Below are positions 26,808 through 36,417 of a stretch of DNA of 55,657 nucleotides, piece after piece. Where the stretch lies: contig JAJDNF010000021.1 in NCBI GenBank assembly GCA_022340805.1, positions 1 to 55,657 of the forward strand, in the 5' to 3' direction. Numbering within the stretch: position 1 is the stretch's first letter; each line of letters starts with the position of its first letter. Below the pieces are notes generated by a model. It worked only from the letters and a program-made list of their open reading frames with translations. It was not told the origin of the DNA and ran no database searches. The stretch is from Chromatiaceae bacterium. Its GTDB lineage: Bacteria; Pseudomonadota; Gammaproteobacteria; Chromatiales; Chromatiaceae. A program made the position numbers and the translations under genes.

Positions 26808-27833
26808 ATGGACGCGAACGCCGACGCACAAGCCTTAAACAGACTCAATGGACTGCAGCGCTCGGCCCTTTTGATGCTGGGCCTTGGCGAGAAGCATGCT
26901 GCCGAGATCCTGCGTCACATGGGTCCCAAGGAGGTACAGGAAATCGGCCTGGCGATGGCCAGTCTGACCCAGGTGACCAATTCGCAGATGGAACTGGTGA
27001 TGCAGAAGTTCGTCGACGCGATCGGTGAGCAGACGTCGCTCGGCATGGGTTCGGATGAATACATCCGCAATATGCTCACCTCGGCGCTGGGTGCGGACAA
27101 GGCAAGCGGGATCATCGATCGCATCCTGCTCGGCCGCAACAGCAAGGGGCTGGAGCAGCTCAAGTGGATGGACCCGCGCGCGATAGCCGAACTGATTCGC
27201 CTGGAGCACCCGCAGATCATTGCCATCGTTATGTCGTTCCTCGACCCGGATCAGGCCGCCGGGGTGTTGTCGCAGTTCCCGGATCGCGTGCGGACCGACG
27301 TCATCATGCGCGTGGCCACGCTCGATGGTATCCAGCCAAGTGCGCTGCAGGAGCTGGACGAGATCCTCGAGAAACAGTTCTCCGGTGGCAGCAACGTGAA
27401 GTCCTCTGCGCTGGGTGGCGTGAAGAAGGCGGCCGACATCCTGAACTTTGTCGACGGCGCCATCGAGAGCAAGGTTATTGAGCAGATCAACGAATCCGAC
27501 GAGGAGCTGTCGCAGCAGATCCAGGACAACATGTTCGTGTTCGAGAACCTGATCGACGTGGACGACCGCGGCATGCAGACGCTGCTGCGCGAGGTGTCGT
27601 CCGATCAGCTGCTGTTGGCATTGCGCGGCGCCCCCGAACAACTGCGTGAAAAGATCTTCAAGAACATGTCTTCGCGTGCGGCCGAGATGCTCAAGGACGA
27701 CCTCGAGGCGGCGCCGCCGGCCAAGCTCAGCGACGTCGAGGCCGCACAGAAGGAGATCCTCACGGTTGCCCGCCGGCTTTCCGACGCGGGCGAGATCAAC
27801 CTGGGGGGCAGCGGTGGTGAAGAGTTTGTCTAG
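26808..27833 (+). CDS. fliG: Flagellar motor switch protein FliG
   Basis: A 341-residue C-ring protein. The N-terminal FliF-binding domain begins LNRLNGLQRSALLMLGLGEKHAAEIL. The middle domain has EHPQIIAIVMSFLDPDQAAGVL (EHPQ motif). The C-terminal domain has the charged torque helix LREVSSDQLLLALRGAPEQLREKIFKNMSSRAAEML. The stop reads GTC TAG; this CTAG has no inverted-repeat element attached. Confidence 0.97.
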   Translation: MDANADAQALNRLNGLQRSALLMLGLGEKHAAEILRHMGPKEVQEIGLAMASLTQVTNSQMELVMQKFVDAIGEQTSLGMGSDEYIRNMLTSALGADKASGIIDRILLGRNSKGLEQLKWMDPRAIAELIRLEHPQIIAIVMSFLDPDQAAGVLSQFPDRVRTDVIMRVATLDGIQPSALQELDEILEKQFSGGSNVKSSALGGVKKAADILNFVDGAIESKVIEQINESDEELSQQIQDNMFVFENLIDVDDRGMQTLLREVSSDQLLLALRGAPEQLREKIFKNMSSRAAEMLKDDLEAAPPAKLSDVEAAQKEILTVARRLSDAGEINLGGSGGEEFV

Positions 27834-27898
27834 CGTGCGCATCCTGCCTGCCGGGCGAACACTGATCGGCAATGGATTGATCGATCCGAGAGCCGGCG

Positions 27899-28594
27899 AT
27901 GACTGAGCGCAAGAAGGGTGGCGTGCAGATCATTCGGGCCGAGGACGCCCGGGTGACCCAGTGGCAGCCGCCACATGTGCAGCGGCATGGCGAGACGCGC
28001 ATAGACGAGGCGAGAGGTCTGCTGACCGCGGCGCAGCTGGATGAGATCCAGAAAGCGGCACATGAGGAGGGCTTCGAACAGGGCCGCAGAGAGGGGCTGA
28101 CATATGGCCATCGTGAGGGCCTGGAAGAAGGCCGCGCCGAGCTGAAGACGCGTGTCGAACAACTCGAGCAGCTGCTCAAAGCGCTGGACAGACCGTTCGA
28201 AGAGCTCGACCAGCAGGTCGAGAACGAAATAGTGACCCTGGTGATAAGCATGGTGCGACAGCTGATAAGGCGCGAGGTCAAGCTTGATCCGGCGCAGATC
28301 ATCGGCGTGGTGCGCGAGGCCTTGGGCATATTGCCGCTGAGTGCACGTAACATCCGCGTGGTGCTGCACCCCGAAGACGCCGTGCTGGTGCGCGAGGCCT
28401 ATACGCTGGGCGACCATGAACAGAATTGGCAGATCATCGAGGACCCGGTGATCCAACGCGGCGGCTGCCGCATTCATACTGACACCTCGCAGATCGACGC
28501 CACCCTGGATTCGCGACTCAGCAGCCTGATCGCACCGCTCTTGGCCGGCGAGCGCGTGCGCGACAACGAGGGGGCCGAGTCTGGCGATGCCTGA
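27899..28594 (+). CDS. fliH: Flagellar assembly protein FliH
   Basis: A 231-residue protein. The N-terminal part leads into a Gly/Glu-rich repeat zone ([23 protein letters not shown]) of GxxxG-type repeats typical of FliH, then a coiled coil. The C-terminal V-ATPase-E-like domain has [29 protein letters not shown]. It forms the peripheral stalk-like regulator of the FliI export ATPase. It overlaps fliI by eight bases. Identification rests on the repeats and position. Confidence 0.93.
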   Translation: MTERKKGGVQIIRAEDARVTQWQPPHVQRHGETRIDEARGLLTAAQLDEIQKAAHEEGFEQGRREGLTYGHREGLEEGRAELKTRVEQLEQLLKALDRPFEELDQQVENEIVTLVISMVRQLIRREVKLDPAQIIGVVREALGILPLSARNIRVVLHPEDAVLVREAYTLGDHEQNWQIIEDPVIQRGGCRIHTDTSQIDATLDSRLSSLIAPLLAGERVRDNEGAESGDA

Positions 28595-29960
28595 ACTCGA
28601 CCGCAATCCGATCTGGGCCAGGCGCATTCGGCGCCTGGGCGACAGGCTGGGCGGCAGTCGCGGCCTGGTCGTGGAGGGCAAGCTCACGCGCATGGTCGGC
28701 CTCACCCTGGAGGCGGTTGGATGCCGTGCGGCGATCGGCGGACGCTGTGATGTGATCAACGCCGCCGGCGAGCGAGTCGAGGCGGAGGTGGTGGGTTTTG
28801 CCGGGGAGAGTCTGTACCTGATGCCGACCGGGGATATCCGCGGTCTCGAGCCGGATGCGCGCGTAGTGCCGACCGGTAGGGTCAGCGAGGCAGCGGTCGG
28901 GGATGAGTTGCTCGGCAGGATCATCGACGGCAGCGGCAAGCCGCTGGATGGCAAGGGCATGCTGCATGCGGTGAAGCGCTGGCCGTTGAACGGCGGCTAT
29001 ATCAATCCGCTGGCCCGCGCGCCGATCCGCAAGCCGCTGGACGTCGGCATCCGTGCCATCAATTCGCTGCTCAGCGTGGGCCGTGGGCAACGCCTCGGTC
29101 TGTTCGCCGGGTCCGGCGTGGGCAAATCGGTCCTGCTCGGCATGATGACCCGCTATACCGACGCCGATGTGGTCGTGGTTGGTCTGATCGGCGAGCGTGG
29201 CCGTGAGGTCAAGGAATTCGTCGACAATATCCTCGGCGAGGAGGGTCTGCGCCGCGCGGTGGTTGTCGCGGTGCCGGCCGACCAGCCGCCGTTGCGGCGT
29301 ATGCACGGTGCGATGCTGGCCACGGCGATTGCCGAATATTTCCGCGAGAAGGGCAAGCATGTGCTGCTGCTGATGGATTCACTGACCCGCTTCGCCCAGG
29401 CGCAGCGGGAGATCGGCTTGGCGATCAACGAGCCACCGGCCACCAAGGGTTACCCGCCATCGGTGTTCGCCAAGCTCCCGCAGCTGGTCGAGCGGGCCGG
29501 CAATGGCGATCGTGGCGGCGGTTCGATTACGGCGTTCTATACCGTATTGGCAGAGGGCGACGACCAGAACGATCCGATCGCCGATGCAGCGCGTGCGATT
29601 CTGGACGGTCATATCGTGCTGTCGCGCCGGCTGGCCGAGTCGGGACACTATCCCGCGATCGACATCGAGGCATCGGTCAGCAGAGCGATGAACGAGATCA
29701 CCGACAAGCCGCATCAGCTCGCCGCACGCGAGTTCAAGCAGCTCTACAGCCTGTACCAGCAGAACCGTGACCTGATCTCGGTCGGTGCCTACGAACTGGG
29801 ATCCAATGACCAGATCGATCTGGCGATTGGCGCGATACCCTCGCTGCGGGAGTTTCTGCATCAGGACATGCATACGCGTTTCGACATCAAAGACAGTCTG
29901 GACGATCTGATGACACTGTTTCCGCAGGAAAACCTGCCCATCGCGGGCGGAGCGGGGTAA
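28587..29960 (+). CDS. fliI: Flagellum-specific export ATPase FliI
   Basis: A 457-residue F1-beta-like ATPase of flagellar protein export. It has Walker A in [28 protein letters not shown], Walker B-like [21 protein letters not shown] and [23 protein letters not shown]. The N-terminal barrel and C-terminal helical domain are of normal size. It works with FliH and FliJ at the base of the export gate. Its ATG lies within the end of fliH, so translation is coupled. Confidence 0.97.
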   Translation: MPELDRNPIWARRIRRLGDRLGGSRGLVVEGKLTRMVGLTLEAVGCRAAIGGRCDVINAAGERVEAEVVGFAGESLYLMPTGDIRGLEPDARVVPTGRVSEAAVGDELLGRIIDGSGKPLDGKGMLHAVKRWPLNGGYINPLARAPIRKPLDVGIRAINSLLSVGRGQRLGLFAGSGVGKSVLLGMMTRYTDADVVVVGLIGERGREVKEFVDNILGEEGLRRAVVVAVPADQPPLRRMHGAMLATAIAEYFREKGKHVLLLMDSLTRFAQAQREIGLAINEPPATKGYPPSVFAKLPQLVERAGNGDRGGGSITAFYTVLAEGDDQNDPIADAARAILDGHIVLSRRLAESGHYPAIDIEASVSRAMNEITDKPHQLAAREFKQLYSLYQQNRDLISVGAYELGSNDQIDLAIGAIPSLREFLHQDMHTRFDIKDSLDDLMTLFPQENLPIAGGAG

Positions 29961-29966
29961 CCAGGC

Positions 29967-30395
29967 ATGTCACCGTCCGAACGCTTCAAACCGATTCAGA
30001 AGATCGCCACACACAAGGAGCGCAAGGCCGCCGCTGCGCTGGGCGAGTCGCTGAAGCAGCGTGAGGCGGCGAAGCAACGCCTCGATGAACTCAACAGCTA
30101 TCTCGCCGAGTACTTCGAGCGCTTCTCGCGCGCTGCACAGAGGGGACTCTCCAGCAGCCAGATCCTCGAATACCAGGTGTTCATCAGCAAGCTCGAGGGC
30201 GCGATCGCCGAGCAGGAAAAGATCGTGGCCAAGTCACAGCAGCAGTGTGATACGAGCAAGGCGCAGTGGCGCGGCCGTTACACGAAGTCGAAGGCGATGG
30301 AAAACGCTGTCGGCCGTCTACACCAGGCCGAGCGCAAGGACGCCGAGCGCAGGGAGCAGTCCGAGACCGACGATCGCGCGCCGCGCAAGCGCTAG
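29967..30395 (+). CDS. fliJ: Flagellar export protein FliJ
   Basis: A 142-residue, highly charged, two-helix coiled-coil protein (KERKAAAALGESLKQREAAKQRLDEL, then SKLEGAIAEQEKIVAKSQQQ). Such proteins are poorly conserved; identity rests on length, coiled-coil character and position six bases after fliI. FliJ is the central stalk-like partner of the FliI ring. The stop codon TAG (30393-30395) lies inside the left terminal repeat of element B. The fli block ends here, as it does after fliJ in Pseudomonas. Confidence 0.92.
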   Translation: MSPSERFKPIQKIATHKERKAAAALGESLKQREAAKQRLDELNSYLAEYFERFSRAAQRGLSSSQILEYQVFISKLEGAIAEQEKIVAKSQQQCDTSKAQWRGRYTKSKAMENAVGRLHQAERKDAERREQSETDDRAPRKR

Positions 30396-30645
30396 CCCGC
30401 AAATTGCATGAAGGCGGACGGGCACATGGCGTTTCGTGGCATCTGCAGGGCGTTCGATGCATTCTTCGGGTCCTGTATTCGACGTGACAGTCTGTCCTGT
30501 TCGGGCTCAGGCCGCGCTGGACTTCGCATTTGCGCGGATCCCCCTCAAACCATAGCTTCAGCTATGCTTTTTCGGCCGATCAGTCCAACTGCTTTGTCCA
30601 TCACACCCTGATTCCCAAACCCTTCATGCAATTTGCAGGCTAGCG
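30390..30645. mobile_element. Element B: 256-base CTAG-bounded inverted-repeat element after fliJ
   Basis: Positions 30390-30414 and the reverse complement of 30621-30645 match at 24 of 25 bases. Both begin CGCTAGCC and share GCAAATTGCATGAAGG. CTAG occurs at both ends (30392-30395 and 30640-30643); the left one supplies the fliJ stop TAG. The core of about 205 bases has no convincing gene but holds a small terminator-like hairpin. The outer ten bases, CTAGCCCGCA, are the same as in element A, while the inner repeat bases and core differ. This fits a non-autonomous element inserted at CTAG. No transposase is encoded. Confidence 0.65.
30551..30572 (+). terminator. Hairpin with T run inside element B
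   Basis: CATAGC (30551-30556) and GCTATG (30561-30566) form a six-base stem with a TTCA loop, followed by CTTTTT. It could end the fliEFGHIJ transcript. Confidence 0.55.
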
Positions 30646-30665
30646 ACCCGGTCCGGGCGGCTTGT

Positions 30666-33600
30666 TCACTGCACCCCGGGGGCGCGCGGCTTGGCCGTTG
30701 TCGGAGGTTGCTGATCGGCCAGGATGCGCTGCATCTCGTCACCGGACATCGGTCGATGGAACAGATAGCCCTGACCCAGCGGGCATCCCTCCGCGACCAG
30801 GAAGCGGCGTTGGACATCCGTCTCGACCCCTTCTGCAACCAGGTCGAGGTTGAGACTCTTGGCCAGCGCGATCACCGCGCGTGTTATCGCCATATCGTTG
30901 GGATCTTCGGGTATGTCGCGGATGAAGGATTTGTCGATCTTCAGGCGGTGAATCGGCAGTGATTTCAGATACGACAGTGACGAATAGCCGGTGCCGAAGT
31001 CGTCCACCGCCAGCGTCACGCCGAGTCCGCGAAGCCGCTTCAGGGTCATGATCGCATGCTCTGATTCGCCCATGATGAAGCTCTCCGTGACCTCCAGTTC
31101 GAGTCGCCCCGCAGGCAGGCCAGTCTGCTCGAGCACCCGACGCACCACCGCCACGAGGTCGCCACGGCGCACCTGGACGCCAGAGATATTGACTGCCAGC
31201 GTGCCATGCAGCAGCCCGGCGTCCTCCCAGGTACGTGCCTGACGGCAGGCCTCTTCGAGTATCCACTCGCCAAGCGGGAGGATCAGGCCGTTGTCCTCGG
31301 CGATCGGGATGAACTGCTCGGGCGATACATGGCCGAGTTCCGCATTGTGCCAGCGGGCGAGTGCCTCGATGCCGACGATCTGTTGCGTCTCCAGGTCGAA
31401 CTGCGGCTGGTACATAAGGGCAAACTCGCCGCGTGCGATAGCACTGCGCAACGCGCTGTCGATGCGCATCCGCTCGAAGGCCAGGCGGGTGAGTTCCTCG
31501 GTATAGAACTGATAGGTGTTACGGCCCAGCGACTTGGCGCGGTACATGGCCGTGTCGGCGTTGCGCATCAGGGTGATCGCGTCCCTGCCGTCATCCGGCG
31601 AGATGCTGATGCCGAGGCTTGGCGTGACGCGGACGGTCGCGTCGCCGATCCGGAAGTCGCGGTCGAATGCCTCGATCAGCTTCTCGATTACCGCGACCAG
31701 GTTGCCCCTTTGGTCAACCTCTTCGATCAGTATCGTGAATTCGTCACCGCCGATCCTCGCTACGGTGTCGTCGAGTCGGAGCGCGGAGGTCAGCAGTTCG
31801 GCAACCTCGATCAGCAGTTGATCACCACACACGTGCCCAAGGCTGTCGTTGACGTGCTTGAAGTTGTCCAGGTCGACGAAGATCACCGCAACCCTTTCCT
31901 CGCGCCGCGCCGCGCGGTCCAGGCAGTGCTGCAGGCGTTCGTTGAACATCATGCGGTTGGGCAGGTTGGTCAGCGAGTCATGATGGGCAAGGTGGGCGAG
32001 CTTCTGCTGCGACTCCTTGATCTGGCTTATATCCGTGTAGATCGCCACATAGCTCACCGGCTCGCCGGACTCGCTGCGCACGGTGTTTATCGCGGCGAGT
32101 TCTGGCGCGATCGAGCCATCCTTGCGTCGATTGATGATCTCGCCCCGCCATTCGCCATTCTGCAAGATGGATTGCCAAAGGTCGCTATAGAACGACTGGC
32201 CATGCAGGTTCGATTTCCACATGCTGGGCCGCTTGCCGATGACCTCCTCACGCGAATAGCCGAGTATATTGGTAAAGGCGGCATTGACATCGAGTACCGT
32301 GCCCTGCGGATCGGTGATCACGATGGCCTCCGCGGTGCAGTCGAACACGGTGGCTGACTGGCGCAGCCTGCTCTCGGATTCGCGCCGCGCGGTGATGTCG
32401 TGGGCGACCGCGATGTAGAACTCCTGGCCGTCGAATGCCAGGTGGTTGGCATGGATCTCGACCGGAAATCTACTGCCGTCGGCACGTCGGTGATCGGTCT
32501 CGAACTGCAGCCTGCCTAAACGCTGCACCTCTTCCCAGTGGGCCTTCCAGTTGGCGCGATCGACTGAAGGCATGATGTCGCTAAGGTGCAGTTGGGACCC
32601 TTCCAGCTCATTCAGTTGCAGCGATTTGATGGCGGTGTCATTGAGGTAGATCAGGCGGCCGTCGATGTCGGCCCAGTACACGCCGACGTTGGCCCGATCT
32701 ACGGTGCTTTGGGTCAACGCCAGGCGTCGTTCGATGCGCTTGCGCTGAGTGATGTCCGTGGCGATGCCGCATACGCCGTAGACCACGCCCATGTCGTTGC
32801 TGAGGCGGAACTTGGTGGAGAGAAAATCGTGCATGCCGTCGGCTTGTGGCGCCTTCTCGTCGATAGCGATCGACTTGCCGGTCCCCAGGACCTCGAGGTC
32901 CGTGTCACGGGTCGATTTCGCGATTTCCTCCGGAAACAGCTGGTAGTCGAACTTGCCGATAATCTGCTCGCGCGGCAGATCGACCAGTCTCTCGTAGCTG
33001 CTGTTCACCAACAGATACTTACCCTGAGGGTCTTTGATGTAGATGACTGCCGGCGCGTTGTCGATCACGGCCTGCAGCTTGGATTCATTCGCCTTCACCG
33101 CATCGAGGAGTTCCTCGTTCTTACTCAGCAGGCGCTGCAGTGTGCGTGCCTCGCTGGAGATTCGCGCTACCAACGGCTGGATCACGCGCTGGGTGATCGC
33201 GATGCCGAGCAACGCGAGTGCAAGGATCGTGGCCGCTGCATACGCAGCGTACATGCGGGCGGTAGCAAAAAATTCGGACCGGTTGGCGTAGTACATCAAC
33301 ACCCAGTCGGATCCGCCGATTGCCCTGTGCGCTACGATCAGGTCGTGTCCGCCGTCGTCACTCAGTGTGTGCAGTCCGTCTCCTTCGCCGAGTCGCATGA
33401 GTTCGGTGAGTTCGGCCTTGCGCTGTTCATCGGTCACCGGCGACGCAATATTGCCGATATCGAAAAAGTGCTCTGCATGGCCTTCCCTGAGTCTGGCGAT
33501 CTGAATGCTGCCGGTCGTATCGATGTGGTCGAAGAACCCTCGCATGGTTGCTTGCAGGTGCTCGTCACGGAACATCACCAGGTCGAGACCGACGGTCTGC

Positions 33601-34124
33601 ATCGAGCGGTTGCGGATGGGTGCGGATACGACGATCAGGCCGTTGCTCGGGGTACCGACCGTGGTCTCGGTCTGTGACAGTGGCGTCGGCCACAATGCGG
33701 CGGGGACCCGATCGCCGACGCTCAGCAGCGGGCTGAGGTCCTGAGACAGGCGCAGGACGCCGAGCACGCCGCTCTCGGATTGCACCGCATCGGCCAGTTT
33801 TGGGACGCTGAATTCGGCCAGTTCCTGCCTGCTGATCTCGCCCTTCTGATAGCGCTCGAGCTCTTGGCGGATACGCGTACGGCTGGTGATCTGGGTCGTG
33901 ATATTGGTCAGGCGGGCGAGTTCGGCCTGGATCGCCGAGGTCTCCAGTTCCAACGCGAACGACACCCGGTTGGTCAGTGTCGTGGCCTGCGAACGGTACA
34001 GGAGCACGGTGGCGATGCCGCCGATCAGGAAACTGGTCAGCAGGATGCCGAGAACCGCCATCAGACGCACGCGCCTCTCGACGTCTCCAGCGCTGCCGTT
34101 GGGGGGGAGAGCGGAATGTTCCAT
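30666..34124 (-). CDS. Membrane PAS-PAS-PAS-GGDEF-EAL c-di-GMP signalling protein
   Basis: A 1152-residue inner-membrane protein. The first membrane helix (about 20-44), a periplasmic sensing domain (about 45-290) and a second helix (about 295-318) precede three PAS domains (about 350-475, 485-600, 605-720). The GGDEF domain has an intact active site GGDEF (792-796) and an RLDD inhibitory I-site five residues before its RIGGDEF block. The EAL domain has EAL (920-922) plus AVNIS, ELEVTES, VDDFGTGYSSL, LKIDKSF and AEGVET. All expected metal and catalytic residues are seen, so both synthesis and breakdown of c-di-GMP are possible. ATG at 34124. It converges with fliJ across element B. The periplasmic ligand is unknown. 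Confidence 0.93.
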   Translation of the reverse strand: MEHSALPPNGSAGDVERRVRLMAVLGILLTSFLIGGIATVLLYRSQATTLTNRVSFALELETSAIQAELARLTNITTQITSRTRIRQELERYQKGEISRQELAEFSVPKLADAVQSESGVLGVLRLSQDLSPLLSVGDRVPAALWPTPLSQTETTVGTPSNGLIVVSAPIRNRSMQTVGLDLVMFRDEHLQATMRGFFDHIDTTGSIQIARLREGHAEHFFDIGNIASPVTDEQRKAELTELMRLGEGDGLHTLSDDGGHDLIVAHRAIGGSDWVLMYYANRSEFFATARMYAAYAAATILALALLGIAITQRVIQPLVARISSEARTLQRLLSKNEELLDAVKANESKLQAVIDNAPAVIYIKDPQGKYLLVNSSYERLVDLPREQIIGKFDYQLFPEEIAKSTRDTDLEVLGTGKSIAIDEKAPQADGMHDFLSTKFRLSNDMGVVYGVCGIATDITQRKRIERRLALTQSTVDRANVGVYWADIDGRLIYLNDTAIKSLQLNELEGSQLHLSDIMPSVDRANWKAHWEEVQRLGRLQFETDHRRADGSRFPVEIHANHLAFDGQEFYIAVAHDITARRESESRLRQSATVFDCTAEAIVITDPQGTVLDVNAAFTNILGYSREEVIGKRPSMWKSNLHGQSFYSDLWQSILQNGEWRGEIINRRKDGSIAPELAAINTVRSESGEPVSYVAIYTDISQIKESQQKLAHLAHHDSLTNLPNRMMFNERLQHCLDRAARREERVAVIFVDLDNFKHVNDSLGHVCGDQLLIEVAELLTSALRLDDTVARIGGDEFTILIEEVDQRGNLVAVIEKLIEAFDRDFRIGDATVRVTPSLGISISPDDGRDAITLMRNADTAMYRAKSLGRNTYQFYTEELTRLAFERMRIDSALRSAIARGEFALMYQPQFDLETQQIVGIEALARWHNAELGHVSPEQFIPIAEDNGLILPLGEWILEEACRQARTWEDAGLLHGTLAVNISGVQVRRGDLVAVVRRVLEQTGLPAGRLELEVTESFIMGESEHAIMTLKRLRGLGVTLAVDDFGTGYSSLSYLKSLPIHRLKIDKSFIRDIPEDPNDMAITRAVIALAKSLNLDLVAEGVETDVQRRFLVAEGCPLGQGYLFHRPMSGDEMQRILADQQPPTTAKPRAPGVQ

Positions 34125-34402
34125 GCTAAGCGTCAGCGGTTCCGAGTATTCGGGTCGTCATGCTGTATCGGCGCACTAGTGCATAAATATAGTCTGGTAA
34201 ACCGCGCGTGCGCGATCGTGCACCGCCTGGCCGCGCGCCGTTTCGGCATGGCTAACAGTGCGGTGATTCGGTGCTGGATTGCCTTGCCAAGCGGGTCATT
34301 GCGGCACTCGCCGGGTCATCGCTGCGTTGGTTCGGCAGGGCGCTCAGGGAAGGGGCCGGAACAGCCTGTTTCGACCGATCGGGTTATAACCCGCCTACGC
34401 GG
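34125..34402. other. 278-base intergenic region
   Basis: It lies between the end of the ATPase operon and the start of the GGDEF-EAL gene, both read leftward, so it should hold the ATPase operon's end and the GGDEF-EAL promoter. I found no clear terminator or promoter hexamers in it and no gene. Confidence 0.4.
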
Positions 34403-35032
34403 TCAGGCCTGCTTGTTGCGTTCGCCGGCCTCGCGCAGTCGCTTGATCTGGAACAGCGTGCCGCGTTCCTCCTCCTCGAGGGCCTCGGCGATCTGTTTGA
34501 TTCTCTTCCGATACGCGGGAATGATGTTGTACTTGAGCGCATTGACCCGCTTCTGCGCCTTGCGCTGCTCGCTGATCAGACGGTAAAGCGCCATCTCTAC
34601 CGCGGCCAGTTCGGCGAGGTGGACTGCCGCATGCGCGAATGCCTGGCGGGCTTCGTCGAAGCTGGGATCGGTGCCCAGCAGGCCGACCGGTTGCGGTGCG
34701 ACCACCGTGGCCTCGACGGAGGGGTACTGCACGCCCAGTGCGCGGCGTGGCAGTACCTTCATGCTGGTGGACGGCGTGGCACCGAGCGTGGCCTGGGCGA
34801 TGCTGCGATCGCCCATGCGCAACTGCGCAATGCCGAGCCAGCGATAGGCCTTGCGTACCGTGGTATGTGCGGTGCGTTTCAGCTCCTGATATTCCTTGAT
34901 GTGCTGATAGACCAGGCGGGTCAACAGTTCGCGCTTGCGCTCCAGCAGCGCATGGCCGTCCTCGAGAAAGCGCACCTGCTTGCGCAGGTTGAGCAGCGCG
35001 CTCTTGGTCGGCGCGGTGCGCAGGCGGCTCAT
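34403..35032 (-). CDS. ntpD: V/A-type ATPase subunit D (central stalk)
   Basis: A 209-residue, largely helical protein starting MSRLRTAPTKSALLNLRKQVRFLEDGHALLERKRELL, the standard subunit D opening. It ends in a long coiled coil (YNIIPAYRKRIKQIAEALEEEERGTLFQIKRL) that pairs with the N-terminal helix to form the rotor shaft inside the A3B3 head. It is the last gene of the operon and overlaps subunit B by four bases. Confidence 0.95.
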   Translation of the reverse strand: MSRLRTAPTKSALLNLRKQVRFLEDGHALLERKRELLTRLVYQHIKEYQELKRTAHTTVRKAYRWLGIAQLRMGDRSIAQATLGATPSTSMKVLPRRALGVQYPSVEATVVAPQPVGLLGTDPSFDEARQAFAHAAVHLAELAAVEMALYRLISEQRKAQKRVNALKYNIIPAYRKRIKQIAEALEEEERGTLFQIKRLREAGERNKQA

Positions 35033-36417
35033 GCGACCTTTTCTCCGCTGCGATGATAGTGCGCGAGGTCGGTTTCGCTGACCCGGGTGAGGGCCTCGCG
35101 CGGGAAGCGTGAGAGCAGTTCCCAGGCCAGGTTGAGTGTCTCGATTATGCTGCGGTTCTCGTCCTCGCCCTGGGCGACGAATTGTTTGTCGAAGTCCCTG
35201 GCGAACTCGAGGTAGCGCTGGTCGCGGGCAGAGAGTTCCTCGGCGCCGATGATCGAGGCCAGGTTGCGTGCCTCCTGTGCCTTGGCATACAGCGCATACA
35301 GTTGGTTGGCGACGCGCGGGTGATCGTCGCGCGTGTCGTCCTTGCCGATCCCGTCCTTCATCAGGCGTGACAGCGAGGGTGCGATGTCGACCGGAGGATA
35401 GATGCCCTGGTTGTTCAGTTCGCGCGACAGCACGATCTGGCCCTCGGTGATATAACCGGTCAGGTCCGGGATTGGGTGGGTGATGTCGTCCGAGGGCATC
35501 GACACCACCGGAACCATGGTCACTGAGCCGTGTCGGTTGCGGATGCGCCCGGAGCGCTCGTAGATCTCGGCCAGGTCGGAATACAGGTACCCGGGGTAGC
35601 CCTTGCGCGCCGGCACATCGCCCTTGGCGGTCGCCACCTCGCGCAGTGCCTCGGCATAGTGGGTCATATCGGTCATCACCACCAGGACGTGGCGGTCCAG
35701 GTCGAAGGCCAGGTACTCGGCCGCGGTCAGTGCGACGCGTGGCAGGGCCAGGCGCTCGACCGGTGGATCGTCGGCGTGGTTGATGAACATCACCACGTTG
35801 CCGAGCACGCCCGAGTCCGAAAACGATTCGCGGAAGAACCGTGCGTCGGTGTAGGACACGCCCATTGCCGCGAACACAATGGCGAAGTTGCTCGCCTCGC
35901 CCGGTAGGCGTGCCTGGCGCACGATCTGCGCCGCCAGCCGGTTGTGCGGCAGCCCGGAGCCGGAAAAGATCGGCAGTTTCTGGCCACGGACCAGCGAGTT
36001 CAGCCCGTCGATGGTCGAGATCCCGGTCTGGATGAATTCGCGTGGGTAGTTGCGTGCGGCCGGGTTGATCGCCGAACCATTGATGCCGCGCGCCTCGCCG
36101 TCCACGATCGGGGGGCGGCCATCGCGTGGTTCGCCGATGCCGTTGAACACGCGTCCGAGCAGTCCTGGACTGACCGTGACGGTGAGCGACTGGTCGAGAA
36201 AGCGCACCCAGGTGTTGTCGAGGTCGATATCCTCGGTGCCCTCGAACACCTGGATCAGGGTCTCGCCCTCGGCGGCCAGGATCACCTGGCCGTTGCGTTG
36301 CCGACCCTGATGGTCACGGATGCGCACGCGGTCGCCGAATGCGACCTTCTCCACGCCTTTGACCACCAGCAGGCCGCCCTGTGCGGCCGTTGCGCGACGG
36401 TACTCGACATCGCTCAT
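35029..36417 (-). CDS. ntpB: V/A-type ATPase subunit B (non-catalytic)
   Basis: A 462-residue regulatory nucleotide-binding subunit. Typical features are the degenerate P-loop region PIFSGSGLPHNRLAAQI, FINHADDPPVERLALPRVALTAAEYLAFD, VVMTDMTHYAEALREV and KGYPGYLYSDLAEIYERSGRI. ATG at 36417 (MSDVEYRRAT) is set by the overlap with subunit A; a longer frame reading back to 36522 lies inside the A gene. It forms the hexameric head with subunit A. Confidence 0.96.
   Translation of the reverse strand: MSDVEYRRATAAQGGLLVVKGVEKVAFGDRVRIRDHQGRQRNGQVILAAEGETLIQVFEGTEDIDLDNTWVRFLDQSLTVTVSPGLLGRVFNGIGEPRDGRPPIVDGEARGINGSAINPAARNYPREFIQTGISTIDGLNSLVRGQKLPIFSGSGLPHNRLAAQIVRQARLPGEASNFAIVFAAMGVSYTDARFFRESFSDSGVLGNVVMFINHADDPPVERLALPRVALTAAEYLAFDLDRHVLVVMTDMTHYAEALREVATAKGDVPARKGYPGYLYSDLAEIYERSGRIRNRHGSVTMVPVVSMPSDDITHPIPDLTGYITEGQIVLSRELNNQGIYPPVDIAPSLSRLMKDGIGKDDTRDDHPRVANQLYALYAKAQEARNLASIIGAEELSARDQRYLEFARDFDKQFVAQGEDENRSIIETLNLAWELLSRFPREALTRVSETDLAHYHRSGEKVA

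Noticed and set aside
27830-27833. CTAG at the fliG stop as a possible third element end
   Set aside because: No CCCGCA follows and no partner repeat or second CTAG occurs before fliH.
30396-30665. Absence of fliK after fliJ as a sign of a broken flagellar operon
   Set aside because: In Pseudomonas the block also ends at fliJ and fliK lies elsewhere, so this is normal for the type.
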